Below are positions 9,130 through 17,068 of a DNA stretch of 64,000 nucleotides, piece after piece. The stretch is from assembly GCA_027019165.1 (NCBI GenBank), contig JALUXC010000026.1:62001-126000 (forward strand). Reading direction: 5' to 3'. The position numbers and the translations under genes were made by a program. The stretch comes from Pseudophaeobacter sp. GTDB taxonomy: Bacteria; Pseudomonadota; Alphaproteobacteria; Rhodobacterales; Rhodobacteraceae. The notes under the pieces were generated by a model. It did not search any database. It saw nothing but the letters and a program-made list of their open reading frames with translations, and was not told where the DNA came from. Each line of letters starts with the position of its first letter. Position 1 is the stretch's first letter.

Positions 9130-10110
9130 ATGTCTCATGTTTCCCCAGCAGCCCCCGGCCCCAGTTTTGCAGCCCGTCACCTTTTGGGAATCGAGCATCT
9201 GAAGCCCCATGAGATCACCGAGATCCTGGATCTGGCCGATACCTATGTGGACCTGAACCGCCGCCCCGAAAAACACTCGGACGTGCTGGCGGGGCTCACA
9301 CAGATCAACATGTTCTTTGAGAATTCCACCCGCACGCAAGCCAGTTTCGAGCTGGCCGGCAAGCGCCTTGGCGCGGATGTGATGAACATGGCGATGCAGG
9401 CCTCCAGCATCAAAAAGGGCGAAACGCTGATCGACACGGCGATGACGCTGAACGCAATGCATCCCGATTTGCTGGTGGTACGACATCCCCATTCCGGTGC
9501 CGTGGACCTTCTGGCGCAAAAGGTGAACTGCGCGGTGCTGAACGCGGGCGACGGGCGGCACGAGCACCCGACGCAGGCGCTCTTGGATGCGCTGACGATC
9601 CGCCGCGCCAAGGGGCGGCTCCATCGGCTGAACATCGCCATCTGCGGCGACATTGCCCATTCCCGCGTGGCGCGCTCGAACCTGATCCTCTTGGGCAAGA
9701 TGGAAAACCGCATCCGCCTCATCGGCCCGCCCACGCTGGTGCCCGGCCATTTCGCCGAGTTCGGGGCCGAGATCTATGACGACATGCGCGAGGGGCTGAA
9801 AGGCGTCGATGTCGTCATGATGCTGCGCCTTCAAAAAGAACGTATGGACGGCGGTTTTATCCCCTCCGAGCGCGAGTACTACCACCGCTATGGGCTGGAC
9901 GCGGAGAAACTGGCACTGGCCAAACCCGACGCCATCGTCATGCACCCCGGCCCGATGAACCGCGGGGTTGAGATCGACGGCACCATCGCCGACGACATCA
10001 ACCGTTCGGTCATTCAGGAGCAGGTCGAGATGGGCGTTGCCGTGCGCATGGCCGCGATGGACCTGCTGGCCCGCAACCTGCGGGCTGAGCGCATGGAACA
10101 GGCAGGCTAA
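9130..10110 (+). CDS. pyrB: Aspartate carbamoyltransferase catalytic subunit
   Basis: A 326-residue catalytic chain that joins carbamoyl phosphate and aspartate in pyrimidine synthesis. Seen directly: the carbamoyl-phosphate loop FFENSTRTQ, the [12 protein letters not shown] segment and the C-terminal [12 protein letters not shown]. The start is ATG 9130, with GCGGAG upstream; a longer upstream frame overlaps the divergent promoter region and is unlikely to be used. No pyrI regulatory-chain gene is near. Instead a dihydroorotase-like gene lies in the same operon, fitting class A complexes built from PyrB and a DHOase-like partner. Confidence 0.96.
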   Translation: MSHVSPAAPGPSFAARHLLGIEHLKPHEITEILDLADTYVDLNRRPEKHSDVLAGLTQINMFFENSTRTQASFELAGKRLGADVMNMAMQASSIKKGETLIDTAMTLNAMHPDLLVVRHPHSGAVDLLAQKVNCAVLNAGDGRHEHPTQALLDALTIRRAKGRLHRLNIAICGDIAHSRVARSNLILLGKMENRIRLIGPPTLVPGHFAEFGAEIYDDMREGLKGVDVVMMLRLQKERMDGGFIPSEREYYHRYGLDAEKLALAKPDAIVMHPGPMNRGVEIDGTIADDINRSVIQEQVEMGVAVRMAAMDLLARNLRAERMEQAG

Positions 10111-10115
10111 CCCAA

Positions 10116-10649
10116 ATGGAGGGCGTCATCCATATCCCGACAGGCGAACACGGTGCGATCCGCCTGTTCCAGCTCGATATGCGTCCCGAACAGGCCGCCT
10201 TCCTGAAGGACCCAAAAGCCCTTGCACAGGTGCTGGGCATCGACACGCTGGACATGGAGCAGGTCGACATCTTCGCAGTCAGCGATCTGGAGGAGATCGG
10301 CCTTGCCGGATATCTGACCGAAGGGATGGGCGTGCCCGAGGCACAGATCGCGGCGGACCGCGCGCGCCTTGCCGCGCTCGAAGGCCATGTGATGGTGATC
10401 CGCTCGCGCGCCTTTGGCGGGCGCGAGATGCGGCTGACTCCGGCGGAGCAGATCCGGCTGGTTGCCACCTACGGCACCCCTGGCACCGAATGGACCGCGC
10501 CGCCCATCAAGACAGACAGCGCGCAGCCCTATTCAGCGCCCAAACTGCCGCCGCGCAAAGCCCGCGCCGAAGCGCGCCGCATCGGAGCAACGCTCTTTGC
10601 CGTGGTGATGGGGCTGATCTTCCTCGTCCTCTACCTTTTGGTGACCTGA
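10116..10649 (+). CDS. Hypothetical protein with C-terminal membrane anchor
   Basis: A 177-residue protein of unknown function. A soluble region (about residues 1-145) is followed by a basic stretch and a single C-terminal helix (about 155-176), so it is probably tail-anchored in the inner membrane. The text LTPAEQIRLVATYGTPG near residue 107 may be conserved among relatives, but I cannot name a family. It lies 5 bp after pyrB and 1 bp before the next gene, within the pyrimidine operon. Confidence 0.75.
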   Translation: MEGVIHIPTGEHGAIRLFQLDMRPEQAAFLKDPKALAQVLGIDTLDMEQVDIFAVSDLEEIGLAGYLTEGMGVPEAQIAADRARLAALEGHVMVIRSRAFGGREMRLTPAEQIRLVATYGTPGTEWTAPPIKTDSAQPYSAPKLPPRKARAEARRIGATLFAVVMGLIFLVLYLLVT

Positions 10650-10650
10650 C

Positions 10651-11034
10651 ATGAGCGAGATCACCTTCATCCCCGACCGCAGCGCCTATATCCGCGCCCA
10701 CGCCTGGATGGCGGCCTTTGCCATGGCGGCGGGCATGGGGATCCTCTGGGCGGCAGGCAACCCGCACATCTGGACCGGCGCCATTGGCGGGCTAGCCGCC
10801 ATCTCCTTGCGTGGCTGGTATCTGGCCAGCGAGGAACTGGCCGTGGTCTGGACGATTTCCGGCGGCGTACTGACCGGCCCCGCCGAACGCCGCGTACCGC
10901 TGTCTGAGATCGAAACACTCCGTTCCTTGGGCGGCTATGTACAGGTCATCACCAAAGGCGGCGACAAGCACCTCATCAAATACCAGGCCGACCCGGCCGC
11001 AACCCTCTCAGCCATCGAAAGAGCCCGCGCATGA
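10651..11034 (+). CDS. Small membrane protein, possible PH-like domain
   Basis: A 127-residue protein with two hydrophobic helices near residues 15-50, followed by a beta-rich tail (WTISGGVLTG, VPLSEIETLRSL, YVQVITKGGDKHLIKY). That layout resembles bacterial PH-like membrane proteins, but the assignment is an inference. It overlaps the dihydroorotase-like gene by four bases (ATGA) and is therefore translationally coupled to it. Confidence 0.72.
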   Translation: MSEITFIPDRSAYIRAHAWMAAFAMAAGMGILWAAGNPHIWTGAIGGLAAISLRGWYLASEELAVVWTISGGVLTGPAERRVPLSEIETLRSLGGYVQVITKGGDKHLIKYQADPAATLSAIERARA

Positions 11035-12341
11035 CCACTCTTTTCCTCAACGCCCGCCTGATCGACCCCGAGGCCGGAACGGATGCGCCGGGGGGTGTTC
11101 TTGTGGCGGACGGTCGAATTGCCGAAATCCTGCCCGAGCGCACGGACCCTGCGCACCTGTTTCGCGCGCGAAACATTGACCCCGCAAAGGCAGACGTGGT
11201 GGATTGCGGTGGCAAATGCCTTGCCCCCGGCATCGTCGATATCGGCGTCAAGGTCTGCGAGCCGGGCGAGCGGCACAAGGAAAGCTACAAGACCGCAGGC
11301 CTGGCTGCGGCGGCGGGCGGCGTTACCACCATGGTGACGCGACCTGACACCAATCCCGCCATCGACAGCCCCGAAACGCTGGAGTTCGTCACCCGCCGCG
11401 CCCAGGCCGACGCGCCGGTGAACGTCTTGCCGATGGCCGCCCTGACCAAGGGGCGCGAGGGTCGCGAGATGACCGAGATCGGCTTTTTGATGGATGCAGG
11501 CGCTGTTGCCTTTTCCGACTGCGACCACGTGGTGGCCAACACCAAGGTATTCTCCCGCGCTCTGACCTATGCGCGCAGCTGCGGCGCGCTGGTGATCGCC
11601 CACCCACAGGAGCCGGTGCTCAGCGGTGGGGCCGCCGCCAGCAGCAGCAAGTTCGCCACCCTGCGCGGCCTGCCCGCCGTTTCCCCGATGGCGGAACGCA
11701 TGGGGCTGGACCGGGACATCGCGCTCTTGGAGATGACCGGCGCGCGCTATCACGCCGATCAGATCACCACCGCCCGCGCCCTGCCCGCGCTGGAGCGCGC
11801 CAAGGCCAATGGGCTCGATATCACGGCGGGCACATCGATCCACCACCTGACCCTCAACGAATTGGACGTGGCCGACTATCGGACCTTCTTCAAGGTTAAA
11901 CCGCCGCTGCGTTCAGAAGAGGACCGGCTGTCGGTGATCGAGGCGGTGCGCACGGGGCTGATCGATACGATTTCTTCGATGCACACTCCGCAGGATGAGG
12001 AAAGCAAGCGCCTGCCCTTTGAAGAAGCCGCTGCAGGCGCCGTGGCGCTGGAGACCCTGCTGCCCGCTGCGCTGCGCCTCTATCATGCCGAGCTGCTGGA
12101 TTTGCCGACGCTGTTCCGAGCCATGGCTCTCAACCCGGCCAAGCGGCTTGGCCTGCCCTGCGGACGACTGGCGGCGGGCGCCCCGGCGGATCTGATCCTG
12201 TTTGATGCGGATGTGCCTTTTGTGCTGGACCGTTTCACGCTGAAATCAAAATCGCAGAATACCCCCTTTGACGGTCAGCGGATGCAGGGCAGAGTGCTGG
12301 CAACCTATGTGGCGGGCGCGCCTGTATTCCGGAGAGACTGA
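11031..12341 (+). CDS. Dihydroorotase-like protein, probably noncatalytic (PyrC'/PyrX type)
   Basis: A 436-residue amidohydrolase-fold protein that aligns with type I dihydroorotase along its length (GAVAFSD near residue 158, FKVKPPLRSEEDR near 287, GAPADLILFD near the C-terminus). Key catalytic residues are absent. The HxH metal motif after the VD at residues 69-70 reads IGVKV, and the position of the catalytic Asp (normally in ATDHAPH) reads SSMHTPQ, with Met317 in its place. In other bacteria such inactive DHOase-like chains are structural partners of PyrB in class A aspartate carbamoyltransferase. It sits in the pyrB operon, so that role is likely; a working pyrC should lie elsewhere in the genome. 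Confidence 0.85.
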   Translation: MTTLFLNARLIDPEAGTDAPGGVLVADGRIAEILPERTDPAHLFRARNIDPAKADVVDCGGKCLAPGIVDIGVKVCEPGERHKESYKTAGLAAAAGGVTTMVTRPDTNPAIDSPETLEFVTRRAQADAPVNVLPMAALTKGREGREMTEIGFLMDAGAVAFSDCDHVVANTKVFSRALTYARSCGALVIAHPQEPVLSGGAAASSSKFATLRGLPAVSPMAERMGLDRDIALLEMTGARYHADQITTARALPALERAKANGLDITAGTSIHHLTLNELDVADYRTFFKVKPPLRSEEDRLSVIEAVRTGLIDTISSMHTPQDEESKRLPFEEAAAGAVALETLLPAALRLYHAELLDLPTLFRAMALNPAKRLGLPCGRLAAGAPADLILFDADVPFVLDRFTLKSKSQNTPFDGQRMQGRVLATYVAGAPVFRRD

Positions 12342-12946
12342 TGCCTGAATTCGAGACTTCCATCGTGCAGCTGCTGCTGTGGGCCATTGTGGGCTACGGT
12401 CTGGGGTCTATCCCTTTTGGGCTGGTGCTGACCCGGCTGATGGGCCTTGGCAACCTGCGGGAAATCGGATCGGGCAATATCGGCACCACCAATGTGCTGC
12501 GCACCGGGTCGAAACTGGCGGCGCTTCTGACGCTCCTGCTGGATGGCGGCAAGGGCGCCGCAGCCGTGGTGCTGGCCCGCCTGATGGCCGGAGAAGATGC
12601 CGCGCAGTTGGCGGGCCTAGCGGCCTTCCTGGGTCACTGTTTCCCTGTCTGGCTGAGGTTCAAGGGCGGCAAGGGAGTGGCAACTTTCCTGGGTCTGATG
12701 CTGGCCCTGGCCTGGCCGGTGGGGGCTGCGGCCTGCCTGACCTGGCTCGCAGGTGCCGCGATCACGCGCACGTCGTCGGCCTCGGCGCTGCTCTCGGCGC
12801 TGGCCGCCCCCATCTGGGCTCTGCTGCTTGGTCAGCCTCAGATCGTTGCCTTGACCATGGCGCTGACCTTGGTGGTCTTTTGGAGGCACGCTGAGAACAT
12901 CTCTCGCCTGCGCGCAGGAACCGAGCCGAAAATCGGACAGAAGTAA
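12341..12946 (+). CDS. plsY: Acyl-phosphate:glycerol-3-phosphate acyltransferase
   Basis: A 201-residue inner-membrane enzyme that makes lysophosphatidic acid from acyl phosphate, the first step of phospholipid synthesis. It has about five helices and the three family motifs: GSIPFG with REIGSGNIGTTN (about residues 22-54), KGGKG near residue 107, and the C-terminal RHAENISRLRAGTEPKIG. Its ATG shares one base with the stop of the preceding gene. Confidence 0.96.
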   Translation: MPEFETSIVQLLLWAIVGYGLGSIPFGLVLTRLMGLGNLREIGSGNIGTTNVLRTGSKLAALLTLLLDGGKGAAAVVLARLMAGEDAAQLAGLAAFLGHCFPVWLRFKGGKGVATFLGLMLALAWPVGAAACLTWLAGAAITRTSSASALLSALAAPIWALLLGQPQIVALTMALTLVVFWRHAENISRLRAGTEPKIGQK

Positions 12947-12971
12947 CCGTACTCCCAGGCACAGGACGCAG

Positions 12972-13010
12972 GAACTCCATCAAACCGGTGGTGCAGATTT
13001 TGATGGGTTC
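12972..13010. repeat. Inverted repeat between convergent plsY and GGDEF genes
   Basis: CCATCAAA (12977-12984) pairs with TTTGATGG (12999-13006), and GAAC (12972-12975) with GTTC (13007-13010). The stem surrounds a 14-base loop. No clear T-run follows on either strand, so a terminator role for both converging genes is plausible but not proven. Confidence 0.45.
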
Positions 13011-13021
13011 TGAACCTAGGC

Positions 13022-13735
13022 CTATGGGTGTTGCGGGAGGCCCACCCGGTTGCGTCCCTCATTCTTGGCCAGGTACAGGGCATCATCTGCACGGCGAATA
13101 ACCTCGGTCAGAGGCTGCGCTCCGTCTGCAAGCCCGAGGCCAATGGAAATCGTGCATTTGAGGTCTTTGCCTGAGGGGATTGTCACGGTCTGGTTCTCAA
13201 CCGCCTTGCGGATCTCCTCAGCCCGGCGCATGGCCTCGTCCAGATCGTGCTGGGGCAGGCAAACCACGAACTCCTCTCCCCCGTATCGCGCGGCCAGACC
13301 GTCCTGTTTGACATGCTCTTCGATGACCTTGGCCACATGGCGGATCACCTCATCGCCCACAAGGTGGCCATAGGTGTCGTTCACCTGCTTGAAGAGATCG
13401 ATATCCAGCATCAGAACGGTGCCGCGAAAGGTTTCGCACATTTCATCCATCCGGCGCATGAAATGGGCCCGGCTGAGCAAGTTGGTCATCTGGTCATGCG
13501 CCAAGAGATACTCGAGTTGCTGATTGAGACGGTGAATCTCGAGCATGCGGCGGGCGGCCAGCATGGTCACCGGCGGCGCAATCAAAAGCGGCCCGAGAAT
13601 GGACACGCGCAGCATCTCAGCCGTCAGATGATCCCCAAGCAAAATCCAGGTCAACACGACGGACAGGAAAACGACCATGCCACTGATGAAGATGACATAT
13701 CTCCACTTTTCGGCATTTGAACGAACTCTGAACAT
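13022..13735 (-). CDS. Membrane-bound GGDEF-domain protein (diguanylate cyclase)
   Basis: A 237-residue protein that probably makes cyclic di-GMP. Two membrane helices near residues 12-60 are followed by a GGDEF domain with LTNLLSRAHFMRRM, DIDLFKQVNDTYGH and the active-site RYGGEEF, then the domain end (ADDALYLAKNEGRNRV). The GGEEF form is catalytically competent. I prefer ATG 13735; a TTG 66 bases upstream would add residues without the look of a membrane-protein start. No RxxD inhibitory motif is evident four residues before the active site. Confidence 0.88.
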   Translation of the reverse strand: MFRVRSNAEKWRYVIFISGMVVFLSVVLTWILLGDHLTAEMLRVSILGPLLIAPPVTMLAARRMLEIHRLNQQLEYLLAHDQMTNLLSRAHFMRRMDEMCETFRGTVLMLDIDLFKQVNDTYGHLVGDEVIRHVAKVIEEHVKQDGLAARYGGEEFVVCLPQHDLDEAMRRAEEIRKAVENQTVTIPSGKDLKCTISIGLGLADGAQPLTEVIRRADDALYLAKNEGRNRVGLPQHP

Positions 13736-14092
13736 GGCGCCCCATAATCTTGCATCTGGCGCACAGGTTACCTGATCAAGGTTAAGGATCCCTCGCCCCA
13801 ACCGTAAAATCGTCTCCCCGGTTGGATGAGACCGGTTGCCTCAAAGCAAGGCCACCCCCAGTGCAACCCCGCCTTTCGGCCCTCCTCACGGCTTTCCCGC
13901 GGGTTTGTGATGTGCATTCCTGAACAGTCTCAACCGCCACACGGCGCAGTCAAAATGAGTTGTTTTGAACGTGATCGCCTCTGCCTCCACATGGGTGCTG
14001 TGACAGCCGCAACGGGTTGCACACGGAAAAACGACCCAAGGGCCAAAACGCGGGAGCATTACATCCCCGGCCCCCTTTGAAAGGATGGAACC
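13736..14092. other. Intergenic region upstream of GGDEF and YHS genes
   Basis: A 357-bp region that should hold the divergent promoters of the GGDEF gene (leftward) and the YHS gene (rightward). An 84-codon frame at 13826-14080 has no ribosome site and no recognisable content. I see no RNA gene or clear repeat. Confidence 0.5.
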
Positions 14093-14569
14093 ATGAATAA
14101 ATTCAAGACTGTTTTGAGCGGTGTCGCACTGTCGGTCGCCCTGGCGACTTCGGCCATGGCGGCAGGCGTTGAACTGAACGCTTCCTCCACCGGCCTGGCG
14201 CTGCAGGGCTATGACCCGGTTGCTTATTTCACCGTCGGTGAGCCGACCCCCGGCAACTGGAAAATCACCTCGGTGCACAATGAGGCGCTCTATCGTTTCG
14301 CCTCCGAAGAAAACAAGGTCGCCTTTGAAAAGAACCCCGAAGCCTACCTGCCCGAATACGGCGGATACTGCGCCTTCGGTGCGGCCATGGGCTTCAAGTT
14401 CGACGGCGACCCGACCCTGTGGAAGATCGTTGACGACAAGCTCTATTTGAACCTCGCCGAAGACATCCAGAAGCGCTGGGAAGGTGATATCGTCGGCTTC
14501 ATCGAAAAGGCCGACACCAACTGGACCGACATCGCCGACAAGGATCCGGCAGCGCTGCAGAACCAGTAA
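14093..14569 (+). CDS. Secreted YHS-domain protein
   Basis: A 158-residue protein with a typical signal peptide (MNKFKTVLSGVALSVALATSAMAAG, cleavage after the AMA). The YHS domain follows: QGYDPVAYF near residue 40 and YLPEYGGYCAFG near residue 83, a fold often linked to metal binding, with a single cysteine in YGGYC. AAAGGA stands before the ATG. It is monocistronic, with a strong terminator immediately downstream. Its biological role is unknown. Confidence 0.85.
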   Translation: MNKFKTVLSGVALSVALATSAMAAGVELNASSTGLALQGYDPVAYFTVGEPTPGNWKITSVHNEALYRFASEENKVAFEKNPEAYLPEYGGYCAFGAAMGFKFDGDPTLWKIVDDKLYLNLAEDIQKRWEGDIVGFIEKADTNWTDIADKDPAALQNQ

Positions 14570-14610
14570 GCGCCACACAACAAAGCGACCTCACTCACGG
14601 ACGCAAGATG

Positions 14611-14641
14611 CGGCGGCGGGATTTCCTGCCGCCGTTTTTTG
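14611..14641 (+). terminator. Rho-independent terminator of the YHS gene
   Basis: A ten-pair GC stem (CGGCGGCGGG with CCTGCCGCCG, one G-T pair) around a four-base loop, followed by TTTTTT. The T-run leads straight into the -35 region of the next gene. Confidence 0.9.
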
Positions 14642-14692
14642 TTGACTCGACTCGCAATCCTGTTTTTTCTGAAATTACAGAAATTTCAGGAG
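14642..14692 (+). promoter_or_regulatory. Promoter and operator of the MarR/GbsR-type regulator operon
   Basis: TTGACT (14642-14647) is a good -35 box; a weak -10 (TTTTCT, 14665-14670) follows at 17 bp. Directly after it lies a perfect inverted repeat, CTGAAATT (14669-14676) and AATTTCAG (14682-14689) around five bases. Its right arm runs into the AGGAG ribosome site. This placement suits repression by the encoded regulator, an inference that binding tests could settle. Confidence 0.7.
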
Positions 14693-14699
14693 CGATCGA

Positions 14700-15233
14700 A
14701 TGCACCTCACCCCGGCCATGCAGAACTTTATCCTCCATTGGGGAGAGATGGGCTCCAAATGGGGTGTGAACCGCTCTGTCGCGCAGATCCACGCGCTCTT
14801 GCATATCTCGCCCGATGCGCTGACCGCCGACGAGATCTGCGAGACGCTGAACCTTGCGCGCTCCAATGTCTCCAACGGTCTCAAGGAGTTGCAATCGCAG
14901 GGGTTGGTCAAATCCTCCCGTCAGCTGGGCGACCGGCGCGATCATTTCACCTCGATCCGCGACATGTTCGATCTTGTGGATGCCGTGGTCGCCGCCCGGC
15001 GCGAGCGTGAATTTGCCCCTACCTTGCGCGCCCTCGAAGAGGTCATGGCCGAGGCCGAAGAGGACAACACGCCCAAGGTCATCAAGGCCCGCATGGGCGA
15101 GACCCTGCGCGTGATGCAGATGTTCGACGACTGGTACATGGATTTCTCCCGCCTGCCCCGCGCGGTGCATCTGGCGGTGCTGAAGATGGGATCGAAACTG
15201 GTGCGCTTTCTGCCAGGCGGAAAATCCGACTAG
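14700..15233 (+). CDS. GbsR/MarR-family transcriptional regulator
   Basis: A 177-residue winged-helix regulator. The helix-turn-helix lies at about residues 38-75 (LTADEICETLNLARSNVSNGLKELQ), followed by the wing (KSSRQLGDRRDHF) and a helical C-terminal part. It resembles the GbsR-like group rather than classical MarR. It heads a cluster with three membrane proteins, the last a fatty-acid desaturase-like enzyme, and probably regulates itself and them through the inverted repeat just upstream. The inducer is unknown. Confidence 0.87.
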   Translation: MHLTPAMQNFILHWGEMGSKWGVNRSVAQIHALLHISPDALTADEICETLNLARSNVSNGLKELQSQGLVKSSRQLGDRRDHFTSIRDMFDLVDAVVAARREREFAPTLRALEEVMAEAEEDNTPKVIKARMGETLRVMQMFDDWYMDFSRLPRAVHLAVLKMGSKLVRFLPGGKSD

Positions 15234-15268
15234 ACACACCCAAAAAAATTTGCCCGGAGATTTCACAA

Positions 15269-15703
15269 ATGACAGAAAAAACTGCAAAACAGAAAACCCT
15301 ATACCCAAGACATGCGGCAGACCGTCATCTGGTGGACCCCGTTGCCTTCTTCATCGCCATGATCGGGGGGCCGGGACTGGTTGGTCTTATCGGATTTCCC
15401 ACCTTTGTCTTTCCAGTTGCCACGGCCATGGGCGGGCCTGTCTATCTGATCGTCGGCATCCCGGTGATGCTGATCTACATGGCGCAGCATAGGGTGACGC
15501 CCTACGACTGGGCTTGGCTTGCTCTTGTCACCCATCTGGCTGTTTTTCTGCCGATCTTTCTCTTCGCTGGGCTGACCAAAGGCAACGTCGACAGCTCCGG
15601 CCTCTACCTCGTGTTCGGCTGTTTCTTCGCTCCGCTTTGGGGCTGCATCAGCGGCACCCTCTACGCCGCTCTCGTACGCGATTTCTACAAACAAACCCTC
15701 TGA
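15269..15703 (+). CDS. Hypothetical membrane protein
   Basis: A 144-residue integral membrane protein with about four helices (roughly residues 25-45, 52-72, 80-102 and 112-135). CCGGAGA precedes the ATG. I recognise no family. It is the second gene of the MarR-regulator cluster, 35 bp after the regulator and 17 bp before the next membrane protein. Confidence 0.72.
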   Translation: MTEKTAKQKTLYPRHAADRHLVDPVAFFIAMIGGPGLVGLIGFPTFVFPVATAMGGPVYLIVGIPVMLIYMAQHRVTPYDWAWLALVTHLAVFLPIFLFAGLTKGNVDSSGLYLVFGCFFAPLWGCISGTLYAALVRDFYKQTL

Positions 15704-15720
15704 CCGAAAGGATCCCCAAC

Positions 15721-16122
15721 ATGCTGTTTCAAATCGCAACCTACCTTGCCCTCGCCCTTGTCATGGTCGCCGCGATGACCCTGATGATCCTGAAAATTTC
15801 CAGCATCATGGGTGACTGCCCGCAATCTGGCCGCGCCGCGCGGGCGGCGGGCGTCACCATCGCCACCGGCTATGCCATGATCGCCCTTGGCGGGGTTGGG
15901 CTGATCGGCGCCGCACTGCCGTTGCTGGCATCAGGAAGCCGGGGCCTGCTGCCCGCGATGGGCACCGCGAGCCTGTTGCCCGCGCTCGGATTTGCGGCGA
16001 TCTGCCTTGGCCTTGGCTTTTCCCACGCCGTCGCCACCCTGCGCGCCGTGGTCCGCGAGGCGGTGACTGCGGCCAAGCCCTCTGATCCCGCACCGCAAGA
16101 CCCTGCGCCGCGCCCGGCCTAG
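15721..16122 (+). CDS. Hypothetical membrane protein
   Basis: A 133-residue protein with about three to four hydrophobic helices and a proline-rich C-terminal tail (SDPAPQDPAPRPA). The start is ATG 15721 after AAAGGA; the frame is open further upstream but that part overlaps the preceding gene. No family is recognised. It lies between another small membrane protein and the desaturase, suggesting a shared membrane-related role. Confidence 0.7.
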   Translation: MLFQIATYLALALVMVAAMTLMILKISSIMGDCPQSGRAARAAGVTIATGYAMIALGGVGLIGAALPLLASGSRGLLPAMGTASLLPALGFAAICLGLGFSHAVATLRAVVREAVTAAKPSDPAPQDPAPRPA

Positions 16123-16144
16123 GCCCATCGAAAAGGAGACAGAC

Positions 16145-16954
16145 ATGCAGCCCCGCGAAACAGCTCCATCGCAGGTGCAGTGGCAAGACCTGTTGAACCT
16201 GAGCACCTGGCAAAAGGCGGTAGAACTCACCCTGCCCCTGCCCTGGCTGGCGCTGTCCTTGGCGCTCTATGCCTCGCCGCTCTGGCCTTTGGGCGCAGCC
16301 GCAAGCTTCATGTTCTTTCTCTGCGCCCTGCGCCTGAACCACGAGGCGATCCACGGCAATCTCGGCCTGCCCCGGCGGTTTGACATCGCGCTTTTGCACC
16401 TCCTCAGCGCGGTGATGATGGGCTGCAACTCTTCTGTCGCCTGGAGCCATATGCAGCACCACCGCCATGCCATGGGTCCCGGCGACCTGGAGGGGCACTG
16501 CGGCCACATGAGCGCCGCGGAGGTTCTTCTTTATGGTCCGCTCTTTCCGCTCGATCTGATCCGTCACTGCTGGCAGGGCGGAGGCCGCAAATGGAGGCGC
16601 CGGATGCTGCGCGACGGTCTGGGTGTGGCGGTGGCCGTCGCAGTATGCCTACTGACCGGCCTTGATTTCCTGCTGCTGCATCTGGCGGCCATGGCAGTGG
16701 CGCAGTGTCTGACGGCCTTCTTCGCGGTCTGGATCACCCATCAAGGCACGGCCCACAGCGGACTTGCCGGGCGCAGCCAGCGCGGCATTCTGGCCCGTCT
16801 CGCCTATCTGATGTTCTATCACCGCGAACATCACCTCTTTCCCAAGGTGCCGGTCAGCCGCTTGCCGCACCTCGCCGCACGTCTGGATGCAAAGGCGCCC
16901 GGCTATGCCAGGACCCGCCAGCCCGTGGTGCCCTGGCTCGACCCTGGGACCTAG
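16145..16954 (+). CDS. Fatty acid desaturase-family membrane enzyme
   Basis: A 269-residue integral membrane di-iron enzyme. The three histidine boxes are present: HEAIH (about residues 67-71), HMQHH (about 101-105) and HREHH (about 222-226, in YHREHHLFPKVP). Such enzymes introduce double bonds or hydroxyls into lipids or carotenoids. The short length and the HLFPKVP end fit the desaturase/hydroxylase superfamily, but not a specific substrate. AAGGAGA precedes the ATG. It is the last gene of the MarR cluster and is followed by a bidirectional terminator. Confidence 0.88.
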   Translation: MQPRETAPSQVQWQDLLNLSTWQKAVELTLPLPWLALSLALYASPLWPLGAAASFMFFLCALRLNHEAIHGNLGLPRRFDIALLHLLSAVMMGCNSSVAWSHMQHHRHAMGPGDLEGHCGHMSAAEVLLYGPLFPLDLIRHCWQGGGRKWRRRMLRDGLGVAVAVAVCLLTGLDFLLLHLAAMAVAQCLTAFFAVWITHQGTAHSGLAGRSQRGILARLAYLMFYHREHHLFPKVPVSRLPHLAARLDAKAPGYARTRQPVVPWLDPGT

Positions 16955-17017
16955 GTATCGGCGGCTCCCAGCCAAATGCGCGTCGCCGAAAGGCGCCGCA
17001 ATCACAACAGAGGCAGG

Positions 17018-17048
17018 AAAAAGGGGCGTCTCAGCGGCGCCCCCTTTT
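17018..17048. terminator. Bidirectional terminator between desaturase and gshA
   Basis: GGGGCG (17023-17028) pairs with CGCCCC (17038-17043), flanked by AAAAA on the left and CTTTT on the right. It can therefore end transcription from both converging genes. Confidence 0.8.
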
Positions 17049-17068
17049 CAATGATTCAACGGTTTGGA

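Noticed and set aside
13826-14080. An 84-codon frame upstream of the YHS gene
   Set aside because: No ribosome site, no conserved-looking text, and it occupies the probable promoter region.
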